Assembly: GCA_039621445.1 (NCBI GenBank)
Contig: CP154955.1
Location: 48,964,086-49,028,085, forward strand
Direction: 5' to 3'
Source: Euglena gracilis
Lineage: Eukaryota > Euglenida > Euglenophyceae > Euglenales
Length of the DNA: 64,000 nt
Below the pieces are notes generated by a model. That model was not told the origin of the DNA, did not search any database, and saw nothing but the letters and a program-made list of their open reading frames with translations. Shown in pieces: positions 22,660-34,424 of the stretch; positions within the stretch are counted from its first letter, which is position 1, and every line of letters begins with the position of its first letter. The position numbers and the translations under genes were made by a program.

Positions 22660-25600
22660 TCAGCCACGATTGAGGAAAGAATCGTACAGGTCCACAATCC
22701 TCTGCGTGTGGTCCGAGCCAGGGCCTCGGCGTTCGGGATTCAGTCTGCCCGAACCCTCAAGGCGGTCTCTGTGAACAGCATACCCTCATAATAACGGGGG
22801 AAATCCACACCCCCAAGGTCGACGTCGACTCGGGAGGGCTGAAGTTCACCCACGTTCATAACGCGCCATGTTCTGGGGTATGTCCCTGGTCGCAGGCAAA
22901 CAACTGCCCCAAATGGGTCGTTTCAGGCGTTCAGCGACTCGGTGCCAGAGAGAAATTAAACGGCCGAGCCCACCCTGGGGTGGGTTCGGTTGCCTGCCTG
23001 GGCAGGCACTCGAATTCACCCAGATCCAACCCCCCCCCCCACCCTGTTGTTGGACATAGGGTTCTGACCAAAAGGGTGTCCTGTGACTGGCAGGTTGGTC
23101 GTTAGACATTGGGGGGTTGGAGATGGGGGGGGGGGCGTAACCCCAGGAAGCCTCGGAAAGGGTACCAGTCCTGGGTGTTCATCCGTCATCGCAAACCAGC
23201 ACCAACCCGGGGGTGTGGTTTGGTGGAGGTGTGGTCTGTGAAGGATGGCGGTTTTCTTTCAGGGTTTCCGTGCTTCCGACAGAGTGCCCAGGAAGCCCCG
23301 ACACTTGAGCCATGTGCCTCCTCCATTGACCTGCCCGGGGGACAGGATAATGCCGGTCCAAGCATGCACTCCTGCGCCACCCCCCCCCCCGGGTGGCAGT
23401 GGCTGTCTGGGCTGGAGGGGGCGGGGGGGGGGGGGGGGGGTGATACCGGTCTGTGGGGGAAATGCCAAACGGTTTCTGGAGGCAAGGCGGCCCGGGATGC
23501 GGAGGGTGCAATGCGCTTTGAGTGCCGTCCCCGGCCATCGGACGCCAAGGCCCTGGGCCTGGTGCTCATCCTCGGCCACCCAGAATGTGGCGGCCGGCTG
23601 AATCTCCGTCCGGATGGGGCAGCCCAGGGAAGAGGAAAGATGTTGGTTTCGGAAACATTGATTGTGTCAAAGAGAAACATTGCCGCTGCATTGGTCACAT
23701 TTGATAACAATTATCCACTTCGCTGGAGGTTACCCCCCCCCCCGGGCGCTTGGCCCGGGCCATGATTGAAGATAAGGCCAGGGGGGGGGGGGGCAACCTT
23801 AGGGGGCCAAGTTTGAATTTCGGCGGCCATGTGCAAAAGGCTAAAGGGCAAGGCTACTTTAGGGGGCCAAGTTTCGAGCGCCCGGGTGGTCCAAGCGCCG
23901 GGGGGGGGGGGGGGTATCATTCCTTTGACCAATGCAAACGGCAAAACATAATACTCCAACCCATGGCTCTCACAAATTGTTGCAGTTCAAAGTAAAAATG
24001 AAAACTAAAACCCATATCTTTGGAACTGTTTCACTTTGAACAGATTTTCGATGAGTTAGAATCTTCAATTTTTGCTTCTCTGTTAGGAAATGTATTAAGT
24101 AACACTGTTTATGCATGTTCTTTCCCACTGAGTTGTGTTATTCGCACACAATCAACTAAGCTTTGCAGCGGCAGAGGTCGTATCCACTGGTCACCCCAAA
24201 ACTCTTTTGTGGGGCTTTGAAGCCCCCCCCCCCCCCGCTGCCTGCCAAGCCCTCCCCCCCTCCCCCGAGAAACCCACCATCCATGAGCAGTGCACGGAAC
24301 ACTGCATAAGGGGAGCACCTCCGGGCTGGCAGGGGCGGCGGTACCACCGCTGGCGCATGGCGAGCGACTTCTCCGCCGCGGCGCGCTGCGCGTCGTCGGG
24401 GCCATGGATTCGCCTGTGACCCCCCCCCCCTGTGTGCACTGTGGCTGTTTGTTGGGTGCCTTTTGTCCCTACTTCTGGCCCGGCGCTGTTGTCCGCCTCC
24501 GGCCCTTTTTGTCGGTGTACGCGGAGGTGGCCGGAGCCTGGCGGGACTTACCGTGTTTACGACGCCGGCCACCAAGCGCCCGCCAGGCACATACTCCACT
24601 GTAGTTAGGGGGGGGGTCTCCTTCACCGTGACGACGCATCCCCCGGGGGCGTTTCTCCGGGCCCAAACCCACCCGCCCACTCTTTCTTGGAAAACCCACC
24701 CGTCTATGACCCCTGGGGGGGTCCACCCACCCACCCACCCCACCCACCCTACAGCTCCCTGAACAAAAAAAAATCCAGGTAAGCCTTTGGCCAGGCTGAC
24801 TGATTTTGGGGGCACCTCCGGGAGTTCGGTGGCCCAACCAACCCATCCATCTCGAGTACTGGCCCATCTCCGGGTTGGACGAATCTCTGGGCATGGTAGA
24901 AGATCAGCGAGCGGTACTGTGGCCCGACGTCGCAGCTGCCTGTGCACCGGACGTGGATGCAGGGAAATCCGCAGGCATGGGACACATGGGAGATGTGCTG
25001 ATGAGTACGGGTTTGCTGGTCTGTGTGTCGTCTGACACGCAAAGCCGTTACTGCTTGGATTATTGTTACACAGCCCTTGGGCAATCTTGTGGCAAAAACA
25101 GTGATGCGCTCCCAGGTCGCCCTGGGGTTGGCAGCAGAGGTCGATATAAGGGCGGTGGGGAGGGGTGGTCCAGACCCTGGTCAAGAAGGGGGGGCACCCC
25201 CCCACCTAAAGCATTGGCATGGCCAAAACACTTTCGGCGCACAATGACGGGGTGGAAATTTTCCTAAAAATTGACCCAAGAAATGTGGCACTTTTGGGGG
25301 GCAAAAAAACTGGAAAAAGTCTCCGCTTGAAGCACTGGAAGAAAAATTTGACCTTTAGGGGGGCACTGGACCATCATTGCCCACCGACACCGAGTGGAGA
25401 GGAGGGTCACTTTCCATTCAAAAAAAAAAAACGTCAGGCACTTTTCAAGAACGAGTCACCGATTTCCTAGCCCCCCAGAGGGGGGTCACACTTTAACAAC
25501 TCCTGCCAAAATGGCTCAAAATCAATGGATTTGGCCAAAACCCCCAAAAATTTCTCAAAAAAGTCAGTCTCCCCTGGGGGTGGGTCAGGCACACCTTAAG

Positions 25601-28600
25601 AAATGGCATGCACTGGCGGGGGGGGGGGGGGGCTAAGGCCAAAGCACTCCCCCTGTTTTGGTAAGCAGCTCACGCAAAGGCAGCCACACACCTGGTGTGT
25701 TGCGCACGAAGGAGGCATACTCACCAAGTACGTTGGCTGCCTGCTCCTCACAGCGTGGTCTGGCACTGGAGTCTTTTATCACCTCGTGGTTCACTGTTGG
25801 GTCGTGCAGCGCTAGAGGACCACCCATCCTCAGCATAATTATCAACCAAAAATATCTCCCCCCCCCCCCGAGTAGGAACCCCCTCACCCCGAGTGTGTTT
25901 CCCCCAAATAGAAGCTACTCACCTTCAACTTTCGATCAACTGGTCTGAAAAGAAGCCCGGGGGCTTCTATTTTGCGAGAGAGGGGTCTTACAGTGCCAAC
26001 CTGGCATTTCTGCGAGAAATTGCATGTTGGCTCAAAGTTGAGCCAACGACAACGTTTTGCCCAGAATCCCAGGAACGAAAACTGTAAAGATGGACCGTAC
26101 CATTAATTCCAACAATCGTTGAAAGACAAAAAAATATTCCATAAAACTGTCTGGAAGGAATTTTGATTTCCCAAGAATCAAATTCTCAGTTTACTGGATG
26201 CTTGTGGCTCGTACTTCATCATGAAAACACACAATTTGGGCGAAACCCTTCAAATGGTCTGGAAGTTTGGCCGCTTCGGTAAAATTGTCTGGAAATATTT
26301 GGGCGATTTCCATACATGAACGATGCCCCCTGTATTGCACAATATGTGTTCATCACAAAATGACTCCTGCCTTACTGAAAAAAAATGCCCGTCTATCGTC
26401 GAAGTGATGGTGCCAGAGGTTAACCCATGATGATTCTGGCATAAGGCAAGCGTTGTTGGGGTCGGCCGACGTCACAAAGTTTCTGCCGGAGAAGTCAGCG
26501 GATATATGTGGCGACCCGAGAGGGTCGTCGAGTGAAGAAGAACAAGCGGGACAATTACCGCGGGGGGGGGGGGGGGGGGGGGGGTGGGAAGAGGCGACGG
26601 AATCGCATTCAAACGAATGGAGCCTTGCCAGGATACTGCTGGGAAGTCCCCCAAAGGCAGGGCCCAGAAACATGCCGGGGGCAGGGCTTTGGCGGCCCAC
26701 GTCCGACATCCGAGAGCCCCGAGCCACCACGACAGGGGCACGGGCCCAGAGAATTCCCCGTGACCGTGGGGGCAGGGGTCTATTTTAAGACCGGGGAGGA
26801 GGGGGGGTCCCCCCACCCACCCCCCCCCCCCTGGGGGGGGCCGCCCCCCCCCCGGAAGGGGGGGTCCCGGGGGACCCAACCAACCCACTTTTCCCCAAAA
26901 AAAGCCAAAAATCACAAAAAAAATGTTAAAAAATAGCACCTTTTTTCAAAAATTTGGGAAAAGTATATCCCACCCCCCTCTGGGGGGACCCGGGGGGGGG
27001 GCTCGGCTAGACCCACCCACCCTACCCCCCCCCGGGGGTCCAAGACTACCCCCCCCCTAGTCGTATGACCGGGTTCCTGCAACCTGTGACCGGGGGGGGT
27101 GGTCATAACACCCCCATAACCTGCAACCTGTGACCGGGGGGTGGTCATAGATGAGGGGGCGGTCGTAGAAGTGTGTGAAAACTGTCCCAAAATGGCAGAT
27201 TTACCCCCCCAAAATGTCCCATTTTTCAAAAATCCGGCGCTTCGCGCCGGCAGGGGGGACCTTATTTTGGGGGGGGGGTCCATTTCATGGATTTTTGCTC
27301 GGACCGGCCAGGGGGGGGGACTTATTTTTGGGGGTTAAATTTTTCGCAACCTGCAACCTGTGACCGGGGAGGGTGGTCATAACACCCCCATGACCTGCAA
27401 CCTGTGACCGGGGGGTGGTCATAAATGAGGGGTGGTCGTACGACTAGGGGGGGGGGGGTAAAAAATTTTCTGCGTGGGTGGCAACCGGGCATGGCAGGCG
27501 GCCACCGCTGCCCACATGCTGCACGACCAAACGTCGTGCATGCGCTTGGGGAACAGAAAGGGGCACGACTGGAACCGTGGGTTTGCCAAATGTGCAGTCG
27601 AGGTCCATGGAGACAAAAAAATGTCCGCAAAAAAACAAACCACTGCAGTGTGCAAACCGCGGGCATCTTTTTGGTTTCCCACACCCGTCCACAACAAAAC
27701 CGTTGTGCGATTTTCAACGGAGGGGTGCTGCCTGCAACCTTGACACACAAAGTAGCGGCAGGACTGCAAAAAAGCAACGGCCCAAATTCCCCCAAACCCA
27801 ATTCCCGACCGCCCTGTTCAGGAGGTCTGTGTACGTGGTGGCCTTGGGGTCGAACCTCAGCCGCACCGCCTCCACATGCCCCGTGTGGCCCCCGCACACC
27901 ATGGCGTAGGTCAACGCAAGGCCAGGTCAATAAAAATAGTCACTCAAGATTGATGCCCTGAACTTTTCGGACAAAATTGGCCACCCTGGAAACATGGGTT
28001 TTTTTAAGACCGGGGGGAGGGGGGGTCCCTCCCCACCCCCCCCCCCCCTGCCCCCCGGGGGGGGGGGGAGCGAACTGGGCCAGAAGCGAAGTTAGCGCCG
28101 GCCATAAACAGACAAGAAGCCTTAGTGCAACTAAGGGGGGGGGACCGGGGACCCACACAATTTTCCCGAAAAAGGTCCGAAAATTGCGAAAAATGCTAAA
28201 AATACTTTTTCAAAAAATTCCGGCACCTGGGCGCCGAAAAGTATAACCCACTCCCCCCCGGGAGACCATACCATTGCTTAGCGACCCGGGGGGGGGGGGT
28301 CACTTTCCACTCTGAAAAACCAGTCAGTCACTTTTTTCCGAAAAAAACAGTCAGTCACTTTACCCCCCCAGGGGGATCAGCCACTCTTCAGGAGGCAATG
28401 AAAATTTGCCAAAAAAAAGTCTCAAAAATCCAACAAAATTTTGCGGCGCCTTTGGCGCCAGGCCAGTCACTTATTTTTTGCGGCGCCTTTGGCGCCAGGT
28501 CAGTCACTTTTTCCATTTTCGGGCCGACCCCACCCTGGGGGGGGGGGGGGCTCTTGGCCCAAAAAACCAGTCAGTCACTCTGAAAAAACCAGTCAGTCAC

Positions 28601-30919
28601 CCCCGGGGGGGGGGGGGGGCTCGGCCGAACCCACCCACCCTACCACCCCCCCCCGGGGTTCACGACTAAAAAAACCCCTGCCTGGAAATGAAAGCACCAC
28701 CACAAAGTCTTGTGCCCTCCAACCTGACGGACAGTAGAAACCACGCTATCTTGTACAAAAAAAATGCAATTGCAAAAAAAAAAACATCACAAGTCCGCAT
28801 CACCAGTCAGATCACCAGTCCCCTTGCTATAAACGCCATGAAATTGAATGCAACGTTTTGCGCCTAAATGCACTGACCAAGGACTACATTTGCCCCCCTC
28901 CCTTGTTCAACGACCACCAATGTTTGTCTTTGATTGGGGGGCTGTCACTAAACAGTCAATGTTCGTCTCCGACCGGGGGGGGGGGGGGTGGTCGTTAAAC
29001 AAGAGGGGTGAACCCCAGGTCGGCGAAAAATTGGATATGGCCATTTGTGGCTGTTTTTGGCCTCCTTTTTTGCCACTTTACTTTGGGCATTCTTTTGACA
29101 CTTTTTGGCCATTTTTACAGCCATTTTTGGCATTTTTGGCCAATTTTGGCCATTTTGACCAACTTTAGAAAATCTCGGCCGTTTGTCACAATCTCACACA
29201 CTTGCTTCAATTAAATCATTTTGGCTAAAACCCCCCAAAAGTAAGACCCGGGTCATATTTTTGGGTCCGTTGCCAGAAGCCTCCAGGGGGGGGGGGGTCT
29301 TATTTTGTGGGGGTCTTATTTTTGGATTTTTTCTTGACCGACCCGGGCCCTAAAAAGCACCATTTTTCAGGTTCCCAAGAGCACTAAAATCTTTCCTTCG
29401 GCGTTTCGCGCCAAGTGTAAATTGGTGAAATTTGACGTTTACCCTGTTTCTGCACTTCAGAAACCTGAAAATTTTTGAAATTTCATCAGTTTTTGTGTAT
29501 CAAATCTGGGTTTTTGGAAAATTTTCAGGGAAAATCATACTGTCCCGGTGCTTCGCGCCGTCAAGGGGGGTCTTATTTATGGGGGGTCTTATTTTTGGCT
29601 TATTGCTCGATCGGCCCAGGGGGGGGGGGTCTTATTTGGGGGGTCTTTTGGGGGGGGGTTATTTGCAACCATTTCTGGGAGCTATTTTTGGCCATTTTTG
29701 CGCCAAATATCTGGCACAGGCTTTTGGTTAAGGACCCCCGAGGGGGGGGGGTACTGGCTAGCCAATCGGCTAGACACTGGAAAAAGTGGACTAGCTAGCC
29801 CCCCCCCCCCCGGGGGGGGGGGGGGGGGGTCCGGGGGTCCCCCGGACTGGAAAAAAAATTTCTTCCGGCGCTGTGCGCCGGAGGAAAAATGAGGTTTTTA
29901 ACAGGTTTTTGGCTGATTTTGTTCCAAAAATTCCCAAAAATGGCCAAAAACGGGCATTTTTGGCCATTTTTGGGGGTCCCAAAAAAAAAATCGGCGCTTC
30001 GCGCCGGTCACTGGAAAAAAATTTTCCACTAGCTAGCCCTGCTAGCAGACCCCCCCCGGGGGGGGGTCTGCTACAAAACCCACTAGCCAAATTTGGACTA
30101 GCTGCAGTCCAGCCCCCCCCGGGGGGTACTGCAATCCCTTAAGCAAAAGCCTGATCTGGCATATTCAGCCATTTGATGGTGAACATCCCATCAAATTGCA
30201 AGAAAAGCTCCACTGAAACAGGCAAATGAAAAAAGCAAAATCAAATCACAAATTTGTCCCACAATTATTGAACAAGCATCATAGACAAAAAAGATCACAT
30301 CTGTCAGGGCGTGGTTGTTTGGCAAGCACGGTCGTCAGAACAGGGAGGCAGGAGCAACCCCGTGACGTTCAGGTTGACAAAAACAAAACATCAGACAAAA
30401 AAGTTGCTTTAATATTAAGGGGCGAGGGAGCTCCCCTGAGTTGGGAGAGGGGGACACAATTTGACCCTGGGAGGTGGGGGCGGGCAGGGCCTTGCCGGGT
30501 GGGCGACGCGGCCCCCTGTGTAGCCGCACTCCGCTTTGCGGACCCCGCGCACCGCCTGGAACGAGTGCTGCACGCCCCAGACAGACTGTTTTTTACCAAC
30601 CTCGGGGGGGAGGGGAGTCCAGTGTGCCTGTGAGTAGGCAGGCACCCCCCCCCTTAGTTGCACTAAAAGGCTTCTTGTCTGTTTATGGCCGGCGCTAACT
30701 TCGTTTGTCTGCTTGTGGCCCAGCTTGCTGTGTGGTGAGTGGCCAGGTACCCCTTACACCAGTGCTCTTTTGTTGCTCCCCCTGGCCGGGTGAGCAACTC
30801 TGGTGTAATTCCAGCGCTGCAGGCACCCCCCCCCCCCGGGTGGGGTCGGCACCCGACTAAAATACAGCCTGGCCCCAGAAGCAGCCGCAGGCGAAGGTGG
30901 CCAGGCGCTCCGACGACAT
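22660..30919 (-). CDS. msrA: Peptide methionine sulfoxide reductase A, eight exons
   Basis: MsrA reduces methionine-S-sulfoxide in proteins. Exons: 30919-30872 ([13 protein letters not shown] with the catalytic Cys in GCFWG), 30573-30496 ([18 protein letters not shown]), 27911-about 27815 ([20 protein letters not shown]), about 25815-25783 ([11 protein letters not shown]), about 24939-24892 ([14 protein letters not shown]), about 24402-24332 ([17 protein letters not shown]), 23615-23559 ([19 protein letters not shown]) and 22701-22660 (TGA). All family motifs occur in order and the total, about 158 residues, is normal for MsrA. No C-terminal resolving cysteine is visible. No targeting peptide is seen, although an upstream exon cannot be excluded. 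The introns are unusual: none of the resolved ones is GT-AG, and their ends are inverted repeats. The exact ends of exons 3 to 5 are unsettled. Neighbouring genes suggest no pathway link. Confidence 0.93.
27050..27460. repeat. CCTGTGACCGGGGGG direct repeats inside an inverted pair
   Basis: Copies of AACCTGCAACCTGTGACCGG followed by GTGGTCATA occur at about 27075-27150 and 27345-27425. The block is bounded by CCTAGTCGTA (27055) and TACGACTAGG (27437), an inverted pair. It lies in MsrA intron 3. Confidence 0.7.
27993..28680. mobile_element. Inverted-repeat element, family 4 (688 bp)
   Basis: It starts CATGGGTTTTTTTAAGACC and ends CTAAAAAAACCCCTG, with an exact 8-bp duplication CCTGGAAA at 27985-27992 and 28681-28688. 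It lies inside MsrA intron 2 and holds a family-3-like left end at 28267 plus an inverted copy of the module shared by 30650 and 47829, so it looks composite. Confidence 0.85.
29717..30153. mobile_element. Inverted-repeat element, family 1 (437 bp)
   Basis: A second copy of the element at 18023, with nearly the same interior. Its ends are CAGGCTTTTGGTTAAGG and CCTTAAGCAAAAGCCTG, and it has an exact 8-bp duplication ATCTGGCA at 29709-29716 and 30154-30161. It lies inside MsrA intron 2. Confidence 0.95.
30582..30871. mobile_element. Inverted-repeat element acting as MsrA intron 1 (290 bp)
   Basis: On the minus strand it starts CAGGCTGTATTTTA and ends TAAAAAACAGTCTG (12 of 14 positions are inverted matches). 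It is flanked by the exact 8-bp repeat GCCCCAGA at 30574-30581 and 30872-30879. Removing the element and one repeat copy joins GCFW to GVQHSF in frame. It belongs to the same family as the free copy at 19171-19473. Confidence 0.93.
30650..30792. repeat. Module repeated at 47829-47956 and inverted at 28071-28141
   Basis: About 130 bases beginning CTTAGTTGCACTAA and continuing through TTATGGCCGGCGCTAACTTC to CCCCTTACACCAGTGCTC are nearly identical at 47829-47956. A part appears in reverse at 28071-28141. Two copies lie within MsrA introns and one within the intron between the LRR exons at 48.1 and 46.9 kb. Confidence 0.85.
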
Positions 30920-33900
30920 CCGGACGACACCCCCGTGGGGAGGGCTGTGGAAGTGCGGCCCAACTTCTTAAATGGAGCTTGGGGATGCGGGTTTTTCACC
31001 GAGAGCACATTGGGTGAGAGTTTCTGTGGCGATAACGATACTTAGCATGGGAGGTGTGGGCCGTGCCAAAAGACAAAATGCAGGCGGCAATCCCCTGCCG
31101 CCCCCATCAGACCCAGGATTATTTTTGTGGTCAAACAAAAAATACACCAAAGCGGTTTATTTGTGTGTGTATGTGTGTGTGTGTGTGTGTGTGTGTCATC
31201 CAGCACAAATGTCCTGGAACTTTCTGAACCCTGTGATGACCCTGGGGGGACCCCGCCCCACCATGCCTGTCCAGCAGCCCAAACAACACTCGGTCGAGCA
31301 GCTGCTTTGGCCGGGCCGCGGTCATTGAATTTCGCCATTTGGTGGGTTTTGGGTGATGGTTCAGGATGAAAATATCCAGGGGTCTTTTTCAGCTATGCAA
31401 GCTGGAAGCAGAAGCCTTGAAAGGTGTCATCCCACCCACAATGGCGCCGCGCAAAGGAAAAATTCAGCCCAAAGATTGCTGCCCAGGAAAAAAAGGCAAG
31501 GGGATGACACCACCAGGATGGGGGTGGGGGGAACCCACCGATGAGGTTTGCATTCACAGGTTCCCATTCACCCATGCCTTTTTTCGAAAAAATTCCGCAG
31601 CCTGCTCGCACCCTGGTGTACATGTGCATTTCGTTCACCGACCACCCTGTGGCCAGTGCAAACCACCCGTTGGGGATGGAACAAAGTTTTTGGCCTCTGA
31701 TGGGACCCTGATGGGGACCGATTGCTGCACGGGAGTTCTTTAAGACATGAAGTTCCAAAACATGAAGCAACTTCCACACAACCGTCCTCTGATTTGGGGG
31801 GAGGGGTGCTCATCAACACCCCAGGAACATTTGTGCGGGAAATTCAGCTGCTTGTGGCGGTGTTCAGAGAAATGCCACGTGGCACGGCATGTGTTTTCGA
31901 GTCAGATTCATCAGCCAACGTTGTGGGACCTGTGTGCCTCATCGAAAGGGCTTGGGGTGCCTGGAACCTGCTGCCACGTTGGGGTTGAGAGGAGCCCTCC
32001 CCCCATCCTTCCCCATCGTCCCATCATGAGACAAAAGAAGCAAGAAACCTGAAAACGGTACGAAAAAAGCTGTGCAGTATTCAGTTGCACAGAATCGGCT
32101 CATGCGAAGCTTTGCAGCCAAAAAAAAAATCATACCCTCCAATCCAGCCAATCCCCGATTATCGGAGAAGGAGCAAAAAAAAGCATCACAAGCAGAGGGG
32201 CGACCAGCGGTCATTCCCCTCGCACAGTGCAAGGGGAGGGGAAGAAAAAAGGTGGGACAAAAAAAACGGACAGAAGAAAGCATGCAAAAGTGGGTCCGTG
32301 GCGGAATACGCACATATGAAGCGCCACACATGAGAAGAACTGGACCGGCTTACTGACTCCGGGGGGTGGGGGTGCATGGCCAGGGCTTGTGCTCAGTGCA
32401 GCAGCACAGGTTTCCACCACTCCTGAGCAGACGTTCGTTTAGTGTGGACACCAAGATGAATCTTCAACCAAGGTTTGAGGATTTCTTACCCCGCAAAGTG
32501 CTGGAAGAAAATTTTGGCCTTTTGGGGGGTCCCGGGTATCCGCCAATTTTTTTAACCCTTGTCCAACGAACCCCCCCCCCGGTCGGAGGACAAAGGTCGT
32601 TGGTCATAGGCAGGGCAGAACGGGAAGGCCTGTTGGGGGGGGTCGACCCCTCACCCGGGAGGTGTGGGGGGGGTCGACCCCCCACCCACCCAGCATTTTC
32701 ACCAATTCCGGCCAACCGGGGGAAATTTTTTTAAAAAAAATTAAAAATGAACCCCAAATACATGACTTTCTGATGGAAAACCACATTTTTTCACAAAAAA
32801 AATCTCAAAATTTTCAGGTTAAAAATTGGTAGTTTTTAGGAGGGGGGTAAAAAAAAAACCGAAGCTCAAAAAAAATGGACAAAATTTTGGCACAGTCCAA
32901 TTTTACTGAGATTTTTTCTCTTGAATTTTTTTGACTTTCAATGGTTTTTTTTTGCATCAAAAACCTCCCAAAATCAAAATTTCGAGAAAACGTTGATATT
33001 TTGGAAGGTGTGAAAAAATGGGGTTTGGGGGGGTTTGGGGGGACGTCATATATGGGTCCCAAAATGGGTCAAAAAAACACCCGGCGCCAAAGGCGCCGGG
33101 AAAATTTTTTGGGGTCCAAAAACTGGTGCCACCAGAACAACGGGAAGAGGTGGTGGGGGGGGTCGACCCCCCACCCACCATGCAGGGGATGGGGGGGGGT
33201 CAACCCCCCCACCCACCACCCTGGCCGCGAGGCCGTTTCCCGTTCTGCCATGGTCACAGGGGGTCCAAAAATTATGAGCGATTTTGACAAATTTTTGCTC
33301 AAAAAGTGCCAAAATGGCTGCGGCCAATTTTTTTGCCAAACTTGGGCGCAAAAAAATGTCGGCCTTGGGCTTCGCGCCGGGACCAAAACATTTGGCCAAA
33401 CCTCGGGGGTGGTTGGACATAGGGGAGTCGTTGGATAACGGGTGGTAATGTACAGTGCCACATGAATCGAACAGGAAGAATAAATCATGAGAGTTTCATC
33501 CTAGAAACAGCGAATGGTGGAAGAGAACAAATTACGTACTTTCAACTGCTTCCATGTGGCACTGCACATTAAGAACACTCAAATCCATCCATAATTGTTT
33601 ACCATCATTACCTGAAGCACAAGAAAAAAACAAAATCAAGCCAAATCAAGCCACAATTGCGTTCTGATGATGATGGACTCTGACAGTTTCCCGGGCAGGG
33701 CATTTCAAGGGACAGTCAATGACCCTGACAGGTTGGCTAGTACCAGGGACCCTGACAACTTCCTAATACTGACAGGTTTGGCCGGTTATGGGGACCCTGA
33801 CAGGTTCTCGGGCATGAGAGTTTCCCGGGGGGGGGGGGTAAGAGCTCGACGACTTGGTCCACAGGAAATTTTACTGGCCAATTATTTTGGACCAATTGCG

Positions 33901-34400
33901 GACAACCCCCCCCAGAATAAAGCAGAGGCCTGGCAGAGCACCCAACGTGGACGAAACTCAGTGGAAAGAAAACGACAACGCGGGGACGGTTGTGGAATAT
34001 ACACCAGGAACTGGGAATCGGTTAAGGCCACCTGGCAGTTGAAGGGGAAACGGCGGCTAGCAACCTGCTCCGCCATCCGGTGCTGCTACGTCCGTCCCCC
34101 ATCGATGGACCAATGTACTGGGATTCTTGCCTCGAAGGAGGTCTAAATAGGAAAATGAGTCGAAAATCGGCTACCCAGGTTGCAAACCACCAGAAAAAGG
34201 TGTGCCAGTATGTACGCCATTCTTCGTTGGCGTTGTTGATGTACTTTTTCGATTTCTCAATTCCAGTAGCTCTTCCTTCCCTTCCCCACAGTTGTGTTGT
34301 TGAAATCCTGGGTGGGTGACAAGCTGTTTAAAAATATTTTGGGGGTGCCCAAAAGCGCTTTCTCGACCTTGATTGCTGGGGTTTTTATGTATCACCTATT
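30920..34400. other. Gene-free region upstream of MsrA
   Basis: No frame here shows coding character. The region contains a GT microsatellite at 31164-31196, poly-G/poly-C blocks, paired short repeats around 32.6-33.2 kb and one copy of the GACAGTTTCCCGG family at 33680-33830. The MsrA promoter presumably lies at the left edge, but no motif is recognisable. Confidence 0.35.
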
Positions 34401-34424
34401 ATTTTCAAACACAAAGACACAAAT

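Noticed and set aside
24552-24597. Mini-exon [16 protein letters not shown] with a good GTAAGT donor
   Set aside because: The flanking MsrA exons join directly in a conserved segment, so an extra 16 residues there would disrupt the fold.
25640-25782. Coding continuation after HDPTVNHE ([14 protein letters not shown]...)
   Set aside because: It reads open, but in MsrA the next residues should lead straight to DVGPQYRS, which is found at 24.93 kb. The stretch is most likely intron.
26390-26530. WD40-like exon ([18 protein letters not shown] ... SWVNLW)
   Set aside because: It resembles a beta-propeller blade, but it is isolated inside MsrA intron 3 with no partner repeats and no convincing borders.
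30496-30600. MsrA with catalytic Cys replaced by Ser ([10 protein letters not shown])
   Set aside because: The Ser-containing codons belong to the inserted element and its duplication. The true GCFWG is encoded in the exon at 30919-30872, and splicing restores it.
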